A stretch of 64,000 nucleotides of DNA from Labilibacter marinus (GCF_001659685.2 NZ_LXYE02000055.1:1-64000), one strand, 5' to 3'. Counted from the first letter of the stretch, positions 46,101 to 55,220 are shown. Numbers and translations: made by a program. Notes: generated by a model not told the origin, from the letters alone.

Positions 46101-47321
46101 TTATTCGTCGCGTAATGCAACAATGGGCTTAATTCTAGATGCTCTTCGAGCGGGTACATAACCTGCTAAAGCGCCAGCTAACACAATGAGTAAAGCGGCT
46201 CCAATAGCTATATTAAAATCAACACCTGGATTTCTGAAAAAATCTGAAGCTGGTAATCCTGAGGCTAGCTCCAGTAACCCTACCCCCACCAACAAACCAA
46301 AGAATCCAGCTATTGAGGTAACTATAATCGACTCTTGAAGAATTAAACTAACTACCGATCCAGGAGAGGCTCCAATGGCCTTTCTAATTCCTATTTCTTT
46401 GGTTCGTTCTTTGACTACAATAATCATTATATTACTTACTCCAACAATACCTGCAATGATGGTAAAAATACCTATGACCATAACAAACATGCTAATTCCA
46501 GTAAAAATGGCTTGGGTTTGCTGATAATTTTCTAGTACATTATATCCTCCTAACGCTCTAGTATCTTCAGGATTAAAGCGGTATTTGTCCGCTATAATAC
46601 TCCTAACTTCCTGATACATTGCCTGACTTTCTTCCAAAGTACTTTCTCCAGTTGTAAAAGCTATACTTCCAACATCTTGTTGTCTTCCAAAAACCTTTTG
46701 AGCCACCGTCATAGGTATATAAAAACGTTCCGTCTCGCCAGGATGAACATCATCAAAAATTCCAATTACCTTATGCGGTATTCCTCTTATCTTAATATAT
46801 TCACCTATCGGATTTTCATCCTTGCATAGTCTTTCTTTAGCTTTTCGTCCAATAACTGTGACTTTTCGAGCTTCTTTTATATCAATTAAATTAAGCAATC
46901 TTCCCTCAGCCAATTGAACCGATTCTATGTGCTGATACCCTTCTAAGATTCCCATCACCTGAAAGGTTCCATACTCATTTTTATAATTGATTAATGAGCC
47001 CCACATTCCAATTCTACCTGTTAAATGTCCTAGCTCTGGTATCTTTTTCTGAATCAGTTCAAGGTCCTCATCTTTTAAAGAAATTCTTCTTCCAACATTT
47101 AATCCGTCATGTGCCATAGAAGTTTGTCCGCCCCATAAAAATGCACTATTCTTAGCATCACTAAAGTTGTGCATTACCCCTCGCTCAAGCCCTTTACCTG
47201 CACCTAAAAGAATAACCAGGATGAAAATCCCCCAAAAAACACTAAAGCCTGTTAAGAAAGACCTTAGCTTATTCTTTTTCATGGTACTTATTATTTCCTG
47301 CCAATTACTTAAATCAAGCAT
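46101..47321 (-). CDS. MacB-type ABC transporter permease, first copy
   Basis: A 406-residue permease of the same FtsX/MacB type: N-terminal helix (NKLRSFLTGFSVFWGIFILV), periplasmic core, and three C-terminal helices with KERTKEIGIRKAIGASPGSV. It starts 8 bp inside the end of the ATPase gene, so the two are translationally coupled. Its periplasmic domain is diverged from that of its neighbour (for example IGMWGSLINYKNEYGTFQVM against APRMQGGGYQNASLVSRGLQ), which may give two substrate-contacting surfaces. Confidence 0.92.
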   Translation of the reverse strand: MLDLSNWQEIISTMKKNKLRSFLTGFSVFWGIFILVILLGAGKGLERGVMHNFSDAKNSAFLWGGQTSMAHDGLNVGRRISLKDEDLELIQKKIPELGHLTGRIGMWGSLINYKNEYGTFQVMGILEGYQHIESVQLAEGRLLNLIDIKEARKVTVIGRKAKERLCKDENPIGEYIKIRGIPHKVIGIFDDVHPGETERFYIPMTVAQKVFGRQQDVGSIAFTTGESTLEESQAMYQEVRSIIADKYRFNPEDTRALGGYNVLENYQQTQAIFTGISMFVMVIGIFTIIAGIVGVSNIMIIVVKERTKEIGIRKAIGASPGSVVSLILQESIIVTSIAGFFGLLVGVGLLELASGLPASDFFRNPGVDFNIAIGAALLIVLAGALAGYVPARRASRIKPIVALRDE

Positions 47322-48018
47322 AGGTCATAATTTTATGTGTTTTTTCGCTTTCAATTAATCCATCTTTAAGTTTAATTAAACGATGGGTTTTTTCGGCGAT
47401 ATCGTGCTCATGAGTAACAATCACGACTGTAATACCAGAGTTATTTACTTCTTGTAAAATATCCATCACTTCGTAAGATGTTTGCGTATCCAAAGCTCCT
47501 GTTGGCTCATCGGCAAGTATTACTTTTGGTTTAGATATCAAAGCTCGTGCAATAGCTATCCTTTGTTTTTGACCTCCTGACAATTCGCTTGGCATATGAT
47601 CTGCCCAATCCTTTAGCCCCAGTCTTTCTAGATATTCCAAAGCAATTTCATTCCTTTTTTTACGAGGCACACCTTGGTAGTATAACGGTAGGGCTACATT
47701 CTCAACTGCATTTTTAAACGAAATCAGATTAAACGATTGAAAAATAAAGCCGATATACTGATTTCGAAATGCAGCAGCTTTCTTCTCATTCATCTTCTGA
47801 ATTAGAATGTCGTTGAGATAATATTCCCCTTTATCGTAGTTATCAAGGATCCCTAAAATATTAAGTAGAGTGGACTTTCCTGAACCAGACGATCCCATAA
47901 TGGAAACCATCTCGCCTTCTTTAATATCCACATCTATGCCTTTTAAAACATGTAGTGAATTTGCCCCAGTTATATAGGACTTGTGTAAAGAATTTACTTT
48001 TATGACGCTTTTACTCAC
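47314..48018 (-). CDS. MacB/LolD-type ABC transporter ATPase
   Basis: The energy-coupling subunit of the exporter, 234 residues from a GTG at 48018. A longer frame opens with TTG at 48057, but homologous proteins begin near KSVIKVNSLHKSY, so I prefer the GTG. Walker A is GSSGSGKST (42-50), the Q-loop Gln94, the signature LSGGQ (146-150) and Walker B VILADEPTG (166-174), followed by the D-loop ALDTQT and a switch His in THEHD. This is the MacB/LolD/FtsE class, which drives mechanotransmission rather than passage through the membrane helices. It overlaps the first permease gene by 8 bp. Confidence 0.93.
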   Translation of the reverse strand: MSKSVIKVNSLHKSYITGANSLHVLKGIDVDIKEGEMVSIMGSSGSGKSTLLNILGILDNYDKGEYYLNDILIQKMNEKKAAAFRNQYIGFIFQSFNLISFKNAVENVALPLYYQGVPRKKRNEIALEYLERLGLKDWADHMPSELSGGQKQRIAIARALISKPKVILADEPTGALDTQTSYEVMDILQEVNNSGITVVIVTHEHDIAEKTHRLIKLKDGLIESEKTHKIMTYA

Positions 48019-48101
48019 CTGTAGATGTTTTATGGTTGATATTCTAAAATATGACAATTCTCATATCAACCAGCGTTCCAAAAACAACAATTCGCTGTAT
48101 T

Positions 48102-48117
48102 TGTGCAAATTAGCACA
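48102..48117. promoter_or_regulatory. CRP/FNR-like dyad upstream of the exporter ATPase
   Basis: TGTGC-N6-GCACA, a symmetric 16-bp site with the spacing of Crp/Fnr-family operators, 84 bp upstream of the GTG start. It is a single match and could be chance. Confidence 0.3.
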
Positions 48118-48274
48118 TAATCATAAGTGAGTACTCAAGGTGGTAAGTGTTCATAAATGAACCAGCGATGTACGATTACGAACACTAATCCGAAATCACT
48201 ACACCTTTTAATCTGTAGAAATGTAAAACTTCTTTGTTTCCTCTTAAGTTCAGTTGTTGGTTTTAAGCTCTCCT

Positions 48275-48502
48275 CTATGCTTTAGACACTTTCCAATAAC
48301 CTGTACTAAAAGATAAGACTAATGTAAACACTAAACTTATAACGAATGCTAGAACAGTAATATTAGAATCCGACTCTGGTAAAGAATGATACTCTAATAA
48401 TAAAGAATACATCTTAGTTATAAAAAGTTTAAGTAATACAGTTGTTAATGTTAATAGTGCCGAAAAAGCTAAAAAGCGTAATCCAAATTTAACGTAATTC
48501 AT
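48275..48502 (-). CDS. Small membrane protein (75 aa)
   Basis: A 75-residue ORF with two hydrophobic stretches (about 7-28 and 48-66) separated by a short acidic loop (EYHSLPESDSN), ending in a short basic tail. I recognise no family. It lies on the same strand as the exporter, 256 bp upstream of the ATPase start and 75 bp downstream of an 11-bp phased repeat array. It could therefore be the first gene under that control. Coding reality is likely but unproven. Confidence 0.55.
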   Translation of the reverse strand: MNYVKFGLRFLAFSALLTLTTVLLKLFITKMYSLLLEYHSLPESDSNITVLAFVISLVFTLVLSFSTGYWKVSKA

Positions 48503-48537
48503 ACCAAGTATTTATCGTGTTGTTTATCTATCAAGAG

Positions 48538-48545
48538 CTAAAGTA
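48538..48545 (-). promoter_or_regulatory. Near-consensus -7 element after the repeat array
   Basis: Read on the minus strand, TACTTTAG, one mismatch to TAnnTTTG. It lies 32 bp after the nearest repeat and 35 bp before the small membrane protein start. Confidence 0.35.
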
Positions 48546-48575
48546 CTACAACTATAAAAAGAAGTGCTATTATTA

Positions 48576-48651
48576 GCGTGACAAATGCGTGACAGGACTG
48601 TGACAAATGTGTGACATCAAAAAGGCAAAGCGTGACCAAAGCGTGACAAGC
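48576..48651 (-). promoter_or_regulatory. 11-bp phased GTGACA (TGTCAC) operator array
   Basis: Six half-sites start at 48578, 48589, 48600, 48611, 48632 and 48643; five read GTGACA and the one at 48632 reads GTGACC. Spacings are 11, 11, 11, 21 and 11 bp. The full units are GCGTGACAAAT, GCGTGACAGGA, CTGTGACAAAT, GTGTGACATCA, GCGTGACCAAA and GCGTGACAAGC. On the minus strand the core is TGTCAC, the half-site of PhoB boxes, which are also repeated every 11 bp. It is probably the binding site of an OmpR/PhoB-family regulator controlling the genes from 48502 downward. Confidence 0.7.
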
Positions 48652-48734
48652 CACAAACACGTACCTACAAGACAATTACACGTGTCATATCTTTATCATT
48701 TAAAGATGATAAGATTTTGAATGATAAAAAATCG

Positions 48735-49886
48735 TTAAAAATATTTCTTTAATCGGATAGAGAATCGCCCCTTTGATTCCTGATTTAGCATCCAATCTTG
48801 ATTATAATATTGGATGATTGAAGATAATTGAAGATTACTTTTTATAGAATAATTTGTTATTGATGATAAATATCCACCTTGTAATAATGGATATCCAAAA
48901 CCAATTAAATCTAATTCAGAATTAAAGTTTTCTGTAAAATCGTATTTAAAAGATAAGTTATAGGAATGCTCGCTAACACTAAGATTTTTTATTGAAGTGC
49001 GCCCGTAAAACAAATCCTCTATGTTTCCTTGCTCTCCCTGTTGAAATTCGGAATATAAATACTCTAACCCTATTCGAACTTTTTCTTTCTGATAATAAGC
49101 TCCCAATGATACCAATGCATTAGTAGATGAAAAATCATCTTTAGTAGCAAAAATAGAAGTCTCATTAAAGAGCTTAAGATGATTCATACTATATGACCAT
49201 CCAAAACCAAAAACATAATCACTTTGGTTTAACAAGCCACTCAGCAATTGAAAGTCTAATGCTTTTATTTGCGATTGAAACCTAAGGGCGGCTGTCATAT
49301 CGTAATTACCATCCACTTTAATTACCGCATCAACTCTTGCTTCATCAGAATTCCCAAAGCTAACACTTACCCCATCCATACCAGGTTTAGCTCTATAATC
49401 AAAATCATAGAAAGAATATACATTAAATATATCATTAGGATTCCAAACTCTTCCTCTGCCCCATTCCACTCTTTGCCGACCAACTACGGTATTAACTTTG
49501 CCTATATCATAACTTAGCGTTAATCTATCAATATGGCTATTTAACACATAACCTTTACCTGAAAATATATTCACGCTCAAATCCACCACACCAGGATCAC
49601 TTGCTAAAATATACTTATATGTCGCATCGTTCTTTATTGTTCCACCCAATAAAAACCTATTTCTGAGCCCTATATCTAATGATAAACCATTATTAAAGTT
49701 TCTATTGATATTAAATCGGTTATGAATTAGGTTATCTAAAACCATATCATCATTATTACTCCATGTAAGAGATGGCATTTCAGTTACAAACCCATCTACA
49801 TCCCAAGATTGCCCAGATGCATTTCCACACAAAAATGTGGCAACAACAAAATAAATACAAAACTGAATCTTTGTTTGTAATTTCAT
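48735..49886 (-). CDS. Outer membrane beta-barrel protein
   Basis: A 383-residue exported protein. The signal peptide (about 1-25, GNASGQ) is followed by barrel-type strands throughout. The segment VGRQRVEWGRGRVWNPNDIF is typical of a group of porin-like proteins related to DUF1302/alginate-export barrels. The C-terminus ends in FSIRLKKYF with a final Phe, the usual outer-membrane insertion signal. The substrate is unknown. It lies upstream of the phased operator array and is transcribed toward it, so the array sits at its 3' side. Confidence 0.8.
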   Translation of the reverse strand: MKLQTKIQFCIYFVVATFLCGNASGQSWDVDGFVTEMPSLTWSNNDDMVLDNLIHNRFNINRNFNNGLSLDIGLRNRFLLGGTIKNDATYKYILASDPGVVDLSVNIFSGKGYVLNSHIDRLTLSYDIGKVNTVVGRQRVEWGRGRVWNPNDIFNVYSFYDFDYRAKPGMDGVSVSFGNSDEARVDAVIKVDGNYDMTAALRFQSQIKALDFQLLSGLLNQSDYVFGFGWSYSMNHLKLFNETSIFATKDDFSSTNALVSLGAYYQKEKVRIGLEYLYSEFQQGEQGNIEDLFYGRTSIKNLSVSEHSYNLSFKYDFTENFNSELDLIGFGYPLLQGGYLSSITNYSIKSNLQLSSIIQYYNQDWMLNQESKGRFSIRLKKYF

Positions 49887-50112
49887 TTAAACTAAGTAAA
49901 TAATCAAGGGGGATTTTGTAGTTGTTTTAAACCAAGGCTAAAATTATAAGTTTTTACTAGATCTACCTTCCTATTTTCTCATTTTTTGCATAAAAAAACA
50001 TGTGAATCAAAATTTAGTCTATCCTTAATTTTTAGTGTCATCTTTTTTTTCCATTTTTACAGCTAAGTTGCCACATAACATAGATAACACAACACATTTA
50101 TTATCAAATATT

Positions 50113-51039
50113 TTGAAAAAAGGTATAGTTTTTAAATCAACAGGAAATCGCTATTTAGTAAAGTCTTCTGATGGAGAATTAATTAATTGCTCTATTAAAG
50201 GAAAGTTTAGGATGGACGGCATTAAGAGCACCAACCCAATAGCTGTTGGCGATCATGTGGACTTTTTATTGGAGGACGATGCCAATATGGGTGTAATTAC
50301 CACCATTCAAGAAAGAAAGAACTACATTATCCGTAAAGCAACCAATTTATCAAAGCAATCACATATTATTGCCTCCAATATAGATCAAGCCTTATTATTA
50401 GTTACTGTAAATTATCCAATTACAACAACCGTTTTCATCGATCGTTTTTTAGTTTCTGCAGAAGCCTATCGTATTCCCGTTAAAATAATTTTTAATAAAA
50501 TGGATAGATACGACACGGACCACTTGACTGCAGTTGAAAACTTAATTAGCATATACGAAAGAATTGGTTATGAAACCTATAAGATTTCTGCTAAAATGCA
50601 GGATGACCTTAGCGTTATGGTTGAATTACTAAAAGATAAGGTTAGTGTAATATCGGGTCATTCTGGTGTTGGCAAGTCTACACTTATCAATAGAATTCAA
50701 CCTGGACTAAATTTAAAAGTTGCTGAGATTTCCGATATTCATCAGAGCGGTAAACATACTACAACATATGCAGAAATGCATCCGCTTAATTTTGGAGGTG
50801 GCATTATTGACACGCCTGGAATTAGAGGTTTTGGTTTAATTGATATTGAAGACGAAGAGTTACATCATTTTTTCAAAGAAATATTTGAAGTTTCTCACCA
50901 ATGTCAATTCGGCAATTGCACTCATATTCATGAACCAGGATGTGCGGTGAAAAAAGCAGTAGAAAACGATGAAATAGCTTTAACCAGATACCAAAGCTAC
51001 TTAAGTATTCACGACTCAAAACAGGAAAAATATAGATAG
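50113..51039 (+). CDS. rsgA: Ribosome small-subunit GTPase RsgA
   Basis: Circularly permuted GTPase that checks late maturation of the 30S subunit. The frame is open from a GTG at 50035. I favour the TTG at 50113 (308 residues) because the family opening KKGIVFKSTGNRYLV follows at once and the length then fits. An OB-fold (about 1-70) precedes the permuted G motifs: NKMD (128-131, G4), GHSGVGKST (182-190, G1) and DTPG (233-236, G3). A C-terminal zinc site follows with Cys264, Cys269, His271 and Cys277. Two histidine kinase genes follow on the same strand. Confidence 0.93.
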   Translation: MKKGIVFKSTGNRYLVKSSDGELINCSIKGKFRMDGIKSTNPIAVGDHVDFLLEDDANMGVITTIQERKNYIIRKATNLSKQSHIIASNIDQALLLVTVNYPITTTVFIDRFLVSAEAYRIPVKIIFNKMDRYDTDHLTAVENLISIYERIGYETYKISAKMQDDLSVMVELLKDKVSVISGHSGVGKSTLINRIQPGLNLKVAEISDIHQSGKHTTTYAEMHPLNFGGGIIDTPGIRGFGLIDIEDEELHHFFKEIFEVSHQCQFGNCTHIHEPGCAVKKAVENDEIALTRYQSYLSIHDSKQEKYR

Positions 51040-51110
51040 TGACCCGATGTAAATATCTCAACACATAGCAAGAACAACACACTCAACACAACACTAACTG
51101 ACATCTTTCG

Positions 51111-53894
51111 ATGAAGCGTACTCTCTTTATAGTTATATCTAGCATCATTTTTTTAGTGATGTCGAACATTTACTATTATTACGATACATACAATTGGCAA
51201 CTTAATACACACCACAGCATTTTAGAAAAGGAGCTAATTACTTGTACCGAAATATTAGAAGACTATTTTATTGAGGCGGAGACCAATACCATGCTTCTTT
51301 TAAATGAGGATGAGCTTGGTGGCCTATTTAATCTGCAACTCCAAAACATTGAGGTTTTAAAACGCATTGAACTATTACACAATCGATACCGAAATGTGCT
51401 CAAGCAACTAGACGTTTACGATACAAAAGGCAATTTCTATTCCTTAACCCAAGATGCCAACCAAAACTTAATAACAGCCTTTGGCAAGAAAAATAGAAAA
51501 GAAGCTTTTAAAGTTACCATCGAACTCAATGCGAGTGAAAACGAAATAAAATACACACAACCTCTTTATAACGACACCCATATATTTGGCTATATGGAAT
51601 CTACATATGACTTAAAGAGATTTTATGATGATATATTCAAAAACTTTTTTGTAGAAGACCACCTATTTCAATGGATAGCCAGTTCCGACAATAATGTGGT
51701 TTATTCACCATTGAGAAATCTAGTACTAAACGATCATGATTTCTTAAAAAAAGAAGACGATGGTAAACCGAACATACATTTCTTAAGTCATAATACGCAA
51801 AAACTAAAAGTGATGTCGGTGGCTAAAAAACTGAAAACCATTGACAATTATCTTATTTTTTCGATGCCAATTAAGCCAATCACACATTCTATTCTTAAAA
51901 ATTCATTTTTGGTTGCCTTTATTTCTTGTATCGTTATTTTATTAATTGCATTATCTTTTTACCAATACATAATAAAAACAAAAAAGACGATCAAACGCCT
52001 TTCGCAATCGGACGATGCACTGCATAAAATACTACATTACCTACCTATAGGTGTTGTTTTAACTGATGGTGAAGAGAAAATAAAACTAGTAAATAGAATT
52101 GCTTTAAACTTATTTGATTACGAAGACGAAGACATCTTAATTGATCAAATTGTTTCGGACGAAACCATGTTTGAAAAGCGTAAGTTGATGCAGGTGGAGA
52201 AGGTTTCTTCTTCTTCCAACAGATTCATCATTAATGCAGGCGGCAACAATCAACAAGTTATTCTGAGCGAAAAAATCACTTTCTTCAATCAAGATGTAAA
52301 ATATTATATTCATGTATTTATTGAAGTAGACAATACAGCTACCCAGAAACAAAACATTAAAACGCATACTGCTCAATCAGCCTTTATCGCCAATATAAGT
52401 CATGAATTAAGAACGCCTTTAAATGGTATCATTGGTATGACTGATTTAGTATTAACGACTAACAAGCTACATGGCTCGGAACACGATATGTTGAAGGTCG
52501 TGAAACGCTCAGCAGACACTTTACTTGCTTTAATTAATGACATCTTGGATTTCTCAAAAATTGAGGCAGGCAAGCTAGAAGTTGAGTCCATCCCTATGGA
52601 TATTACACAAGAAATTAATGAAACCATTCTATCGTTCGAAACCATAGCAAAAGATCGAAATGTTTCATTGAGTTCAAAAATCAATACCAAACTACCAACG
52701 GAGTTCATGTGCGATCCACTTAGGTTTAGACAAGTACTCAATAATTTAATTGGAAACGCCATCAAATTCACCCCTATAGGAAAAGTTGAGTTATCCGTTG
52801 AAAAGACCAGTACGCTAAATGGACGACCTGCTTTAAAGTTTATCGTTAGCGATACTGGTGTAGGCATCCGAAAAGAAAAATTGAAGACCATTTTTAATTC
52901 TTTTGCGCAGGAAGACGAAAGTACCACACGTAAGTTTGGCGGAACAGGTTTAGGTACATCTATCTCTAAAAATTTAGTGCGATTAATGGGTGGTGAAATA
53001 TGGGCCAATAGTCCTTCTGAGATTTCTGAAAACCCTCAGTACCCTGGTGCCGAATTCTGTTTTACCATACCATTTGTAACCAAGCGAAATCAGAAAGAAC
53101 TAGATTTTTCTTACATATTATCCTGGACACAAATTAATTCTCTAATTATTACCGACGAAGCGCTTCAAGTTCAGAATATGATTAAGAACCTTATGGCACT
53201 TGGCATTAATTACAAATTAATGGCTCCTTCGCAAGAAACTATCTTACTACTAAACGACAAACCCAACATCCAATTATTAATCATCGACCAACGTCCCGAT
53301 TTTAATGGACTAGATTTCCTACAACAACTTCATAGTCATAACTTACACAATAATTTTATCATCTTATTTCAGAGTTCTGATTATGAAAGTATGAATACGA
53401 ATTTCAGCAAGAAACTTGGAGCCGACACTTTCTTAAGAAAACCTGTAAAATTAAATACCTTACGTCAGTTTGCGGTGCGTTATTTCCCTAGCATCAAATC
53501 ACAGAATAGTCTTGTGGGTAAAATAGTTCCAGATAATATCAAAATACTCATTGCAGAGGATAATCTGTTTAACCAGCGAGTAGCTCAAAGCCTATTTCGA
53601 AAAGTAGGATATGAAATTGACCTTGCCAACAATGGAAGAGAAGCCGTTGATAAATTCAAGAAAAATAAATACGATATTATTTTTATGGATTTAATGATGC
53701 CTGAATTGGATGGATTTGATGCCACTAAGGAACTGAAATGTTATGACGAAAGTTGTCCGATTGTAGCAATGACAGCCAATAATGATGATAAACAAAGAGA
53801 ATTAGCATTTATGGCTGGCATGGATGACTTTATAGTAAAACCAGCTCAAAAAGAAGAAATAACGCGAATGATTATTAAGTGGTGCTCGCGTTAA
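51111..53894 (+). CDS. Hybrid histidine kinase with two receiver domains
   Basis: A 927-residue membrane sensor. Helices at about 3-22 and 264-288 flank an extracytoplasmic sensing domain of some 240 residues. A PAS-like region follows (about 302-405), then HisKA with His431 (SHELRTPLNGIIGM) and the ATPase domain (NLIGNAIKF 545-553, DTGVGI 581-586, GGTGLGTS 610-617). The first receiver (about 675-790) keeps Asp726 (LLIIDQRP) and Lys778 but is otherwise divergent. The second (810-925) is canonical, with EDN at 816-818, Asp860 and Lys910. It lies 71 bp after rsgA and 74 bp before another kinase gene. Confidence 0.9.
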   Translation: MKRTLFIVISSIIFLVMSNIYYYYDTYNWQLNTHHSILEKELITCTEILEDYFIEAETNTMLLLNEDELGGLFNLQLQNIEVLKRIELLHNRYRNVLKQLDVYDTKGNFYSLTQDANQNLITAFGKKNRKEAFKVTIELNASENEIKYTQPLYNDTHIFGYMESTYDLKRFYDDIFKNFFVEDHLFQWIASSDNNVVYSPLRNLVLNDHDFLKKEDDGKPNIHFLSHNTQKLKVMSVAKKLKTIDNYLIFSMPIKPITHSILKNSFLVAFISCIVILLIALSFYQYIIKTKKTIKRLSQSDDALHKILHYLPIGVVLTDGEEKIKLVNRIALNLFDYEDEDILIDQIVSDETMFEKRKLMQVEKVSSSSNRFIINAGGNNQQVILSEKITFFNQDVKYYIHVFIEVDNTATQKQNIKTHTAQSAFIANISHELRTPLNGIIGMTDLVLTTNKLHGSEHDMLKVVKRSADTLLALINDILDFSKIEAGKLEVESIPMDITQEINETILSFETIAKDRNVSLSSKINTKLPTEFMCDPLRFRQVLNNLIGNAIKFTPIGKVELSVEKTSTLNGRPALKFIVSDTGVGIRKEKLKTIFNSFAQEDESTTRKFGGTGLGTSISKNLVRLMGGEIWANSPSEISENPQYPGAEFCFTIPFVTKRNQKELDFSYILSWTQINSLIITDEALQVQNMIKNLMALGINYKLMAPSQETILLLNDKPNIQLLIIDQRPDFNGLDFLQQLHSHNLHNNFIILFQSSDYESMNTNFSKKLGADTFLRKPVKLNTLRQFAVRYFPSIKSQNSLVGKIVPDNIKILIAEDNLFNQRVAQSLFRKVGYEIDLANNGREAVDKFKKNKYDIIFMDLMMPELDGFDATKELKCYDESCPIVAMTANNDDKQRELAFMAGMDDFIVKPAQKEEITRMIIKWCSR

Positions 53895-53968
53895 AACCTT
53901 AGACCAGCAATATTACTCTAGCCTGTTCGTTATTTCATTGAGCATTACATTTATCTATATTATATAGC

Positions 53969-55126
53969 ATGCAATATTATACACGTAAAAAGCGCTTTAA
54001 ACTTTGGATTTTAATTGGTACTATTATAATTGGCTCAATTTCGTTTATATATACTGCCCACCTCGTTAACGAACTTAAACAAGAAGAGAAAAAGAAAATT
54101 GAATTATGGGCGCAAGCAACTAGGCAACTTGTTCAACCAGGCACCGATGAAAGTTCAATCAACCTTACTTTGGAAGTTCTAAAAAACAATACAACGGTTC
54201 CTGTTATTATTGTAGATAGTAACGACTCTATTTTGCAATATCGAAACTTACAAGCCCCCAAAGCATCTCCTTCGATTTATCTTAAACGTCAATTAAAGAG
54301 AATGCAAGATGCAGGCCAAAGTATTGAAATTGACCTAGGCGATGGAGAAAAACAGCGCTTATACTTTAGCACCTCTACACTACTTACTCGCTTAAAATGG
54401 TTCCCTGTTGTACAATTGCTGGTTGTTTCTATTTTTGTATTAATCGCGTATATCGCTTTTAGTAATTCGCGAAAAGCAGAACAAAATCAGGTTTGGGTAG
54501 GCATGTCAAAAGAAACTGCTCACCAGCTCGGAACTCCTATTTCTTCCTTATATGGTTGGATTGAACTTTGGGCTCTAAAATTTCCTGAAGCGGATGGCAT
54601 TGATGAGATGAAGAAAGACATTAACCGACTTCAGAATATTGCTGACCGATTCTCAAAAATTGGTTCTAAGCCCATTTTAAAAACAATGAGCATTAACTCA
54701 ACCATTGTACAAAGCGTTAAATACCTAAAAAGTCGTTCATCCAGTAAAGTAAAATTCGATACTAAGCTTGGAGATGAAGCTCAAGTACAAGGCAATACTA
54801 TTTTAATAGAATGGGTATTTGAAAATTTAATTAAAAATGCCATTGATGCAACCAAAGGAGAAGGTTCCATATCTGTTGTTTCAAAATTAATGGAGCGCAA
54901 AGTTTATATCGATATTATTGATAACGGAAAGGGCATTTCTAAATCGAACTTTAAAACCGTATTTGAACCTGGTTACACCACAAAAGAAAGAGGCTGGGGT
55001 TTAGGACTTTCCTTAACTAAAAGAATAATTGAGGAATATCATCAAGGAAAAATATTTGTAAAGGAATCGGAAGCCCATAAACGGACCGTTTTTAGAATAA
55101 TTCTACAAGCCTCAACCCAATCATAA
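53969..55126 (+). CDS. Membrane histidine kinase (AHQLGTP type)
   Basis: A 385-residue sensor kinase without a receiver. Two membrane helices (about 11-30 and 145-165) flank an extracytoplasmic domain of about 115 residues. The phospho-acceptor motif is KETAHQLGTPISSLYGW with His185, a Bacteroidota variant of the HisKA box. The ATPase domain has NLIKNAIDAT, DNGKGI and RGWGLGLSLTKRI. It follows the double-receiver kinase by 74 bp on the same strand. The two may act in one pathway, but no DNA-binding regulator is encoded nearby. Confidence 0.9.
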   Translation: MQYYTRKKRFKLWILIGTIIIGSISFIYTAHLVNELKQEEKKKIELWAQATRQLVQPGTDESSINLTLEVLKNNTTVPVIIVDSNDSILQYRNLQAPKASPSIYLKRQLKRMQDAGQSIEIDLGDGEKQRLYFSTSTLLTRLKWFPVVQLLVVSIFVLIAYIAFSNSRKAEQNQVWVGMSKETAHQLGTPISSLYGWIELWALKFPEADGIDEMKKDINRLQNIADRFSKIGSKPILKTMSINSTIVQSVKYLKSRSSSKVKFDTKLGDEAQVQGNTILIEWVFENLIKNAIDATKGEGSISVVSKLMERKVYIDIIDNGKGISKSNFKTVFEPGYTTKERGWGLGLSLTKRIIEEYHQGKIFVKESEAHKRTVFRIILQASTQS

Positions 55127-55212
55127 GTCGCTCTTTTTCTTTAAAATACAATGCAAGAATAAAAAATAACAATAAAAATGAATTTATATTTCTGTAGTCG
55201 TATTTATTTTTA

Positions 55213-55220
55213 TACTTTTG
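55213..55220 (+). promoter_or_regulatory. -7 element of the DUF177-rpmF operon
   Basis: TACTTTTG, a full TAnnTTTG match, 22 bp before the start. TCTG at 55191-55194, 18 bp upstream, may serve as a weak -33 element. Confidence 0.5.

Noticed and set aside
48576-48651. Possible CRISPR-like array
   Set aside because: The repeat unit is only 11 bp with no unique spacers and there are no cas genes; operator half-sites explain it better.
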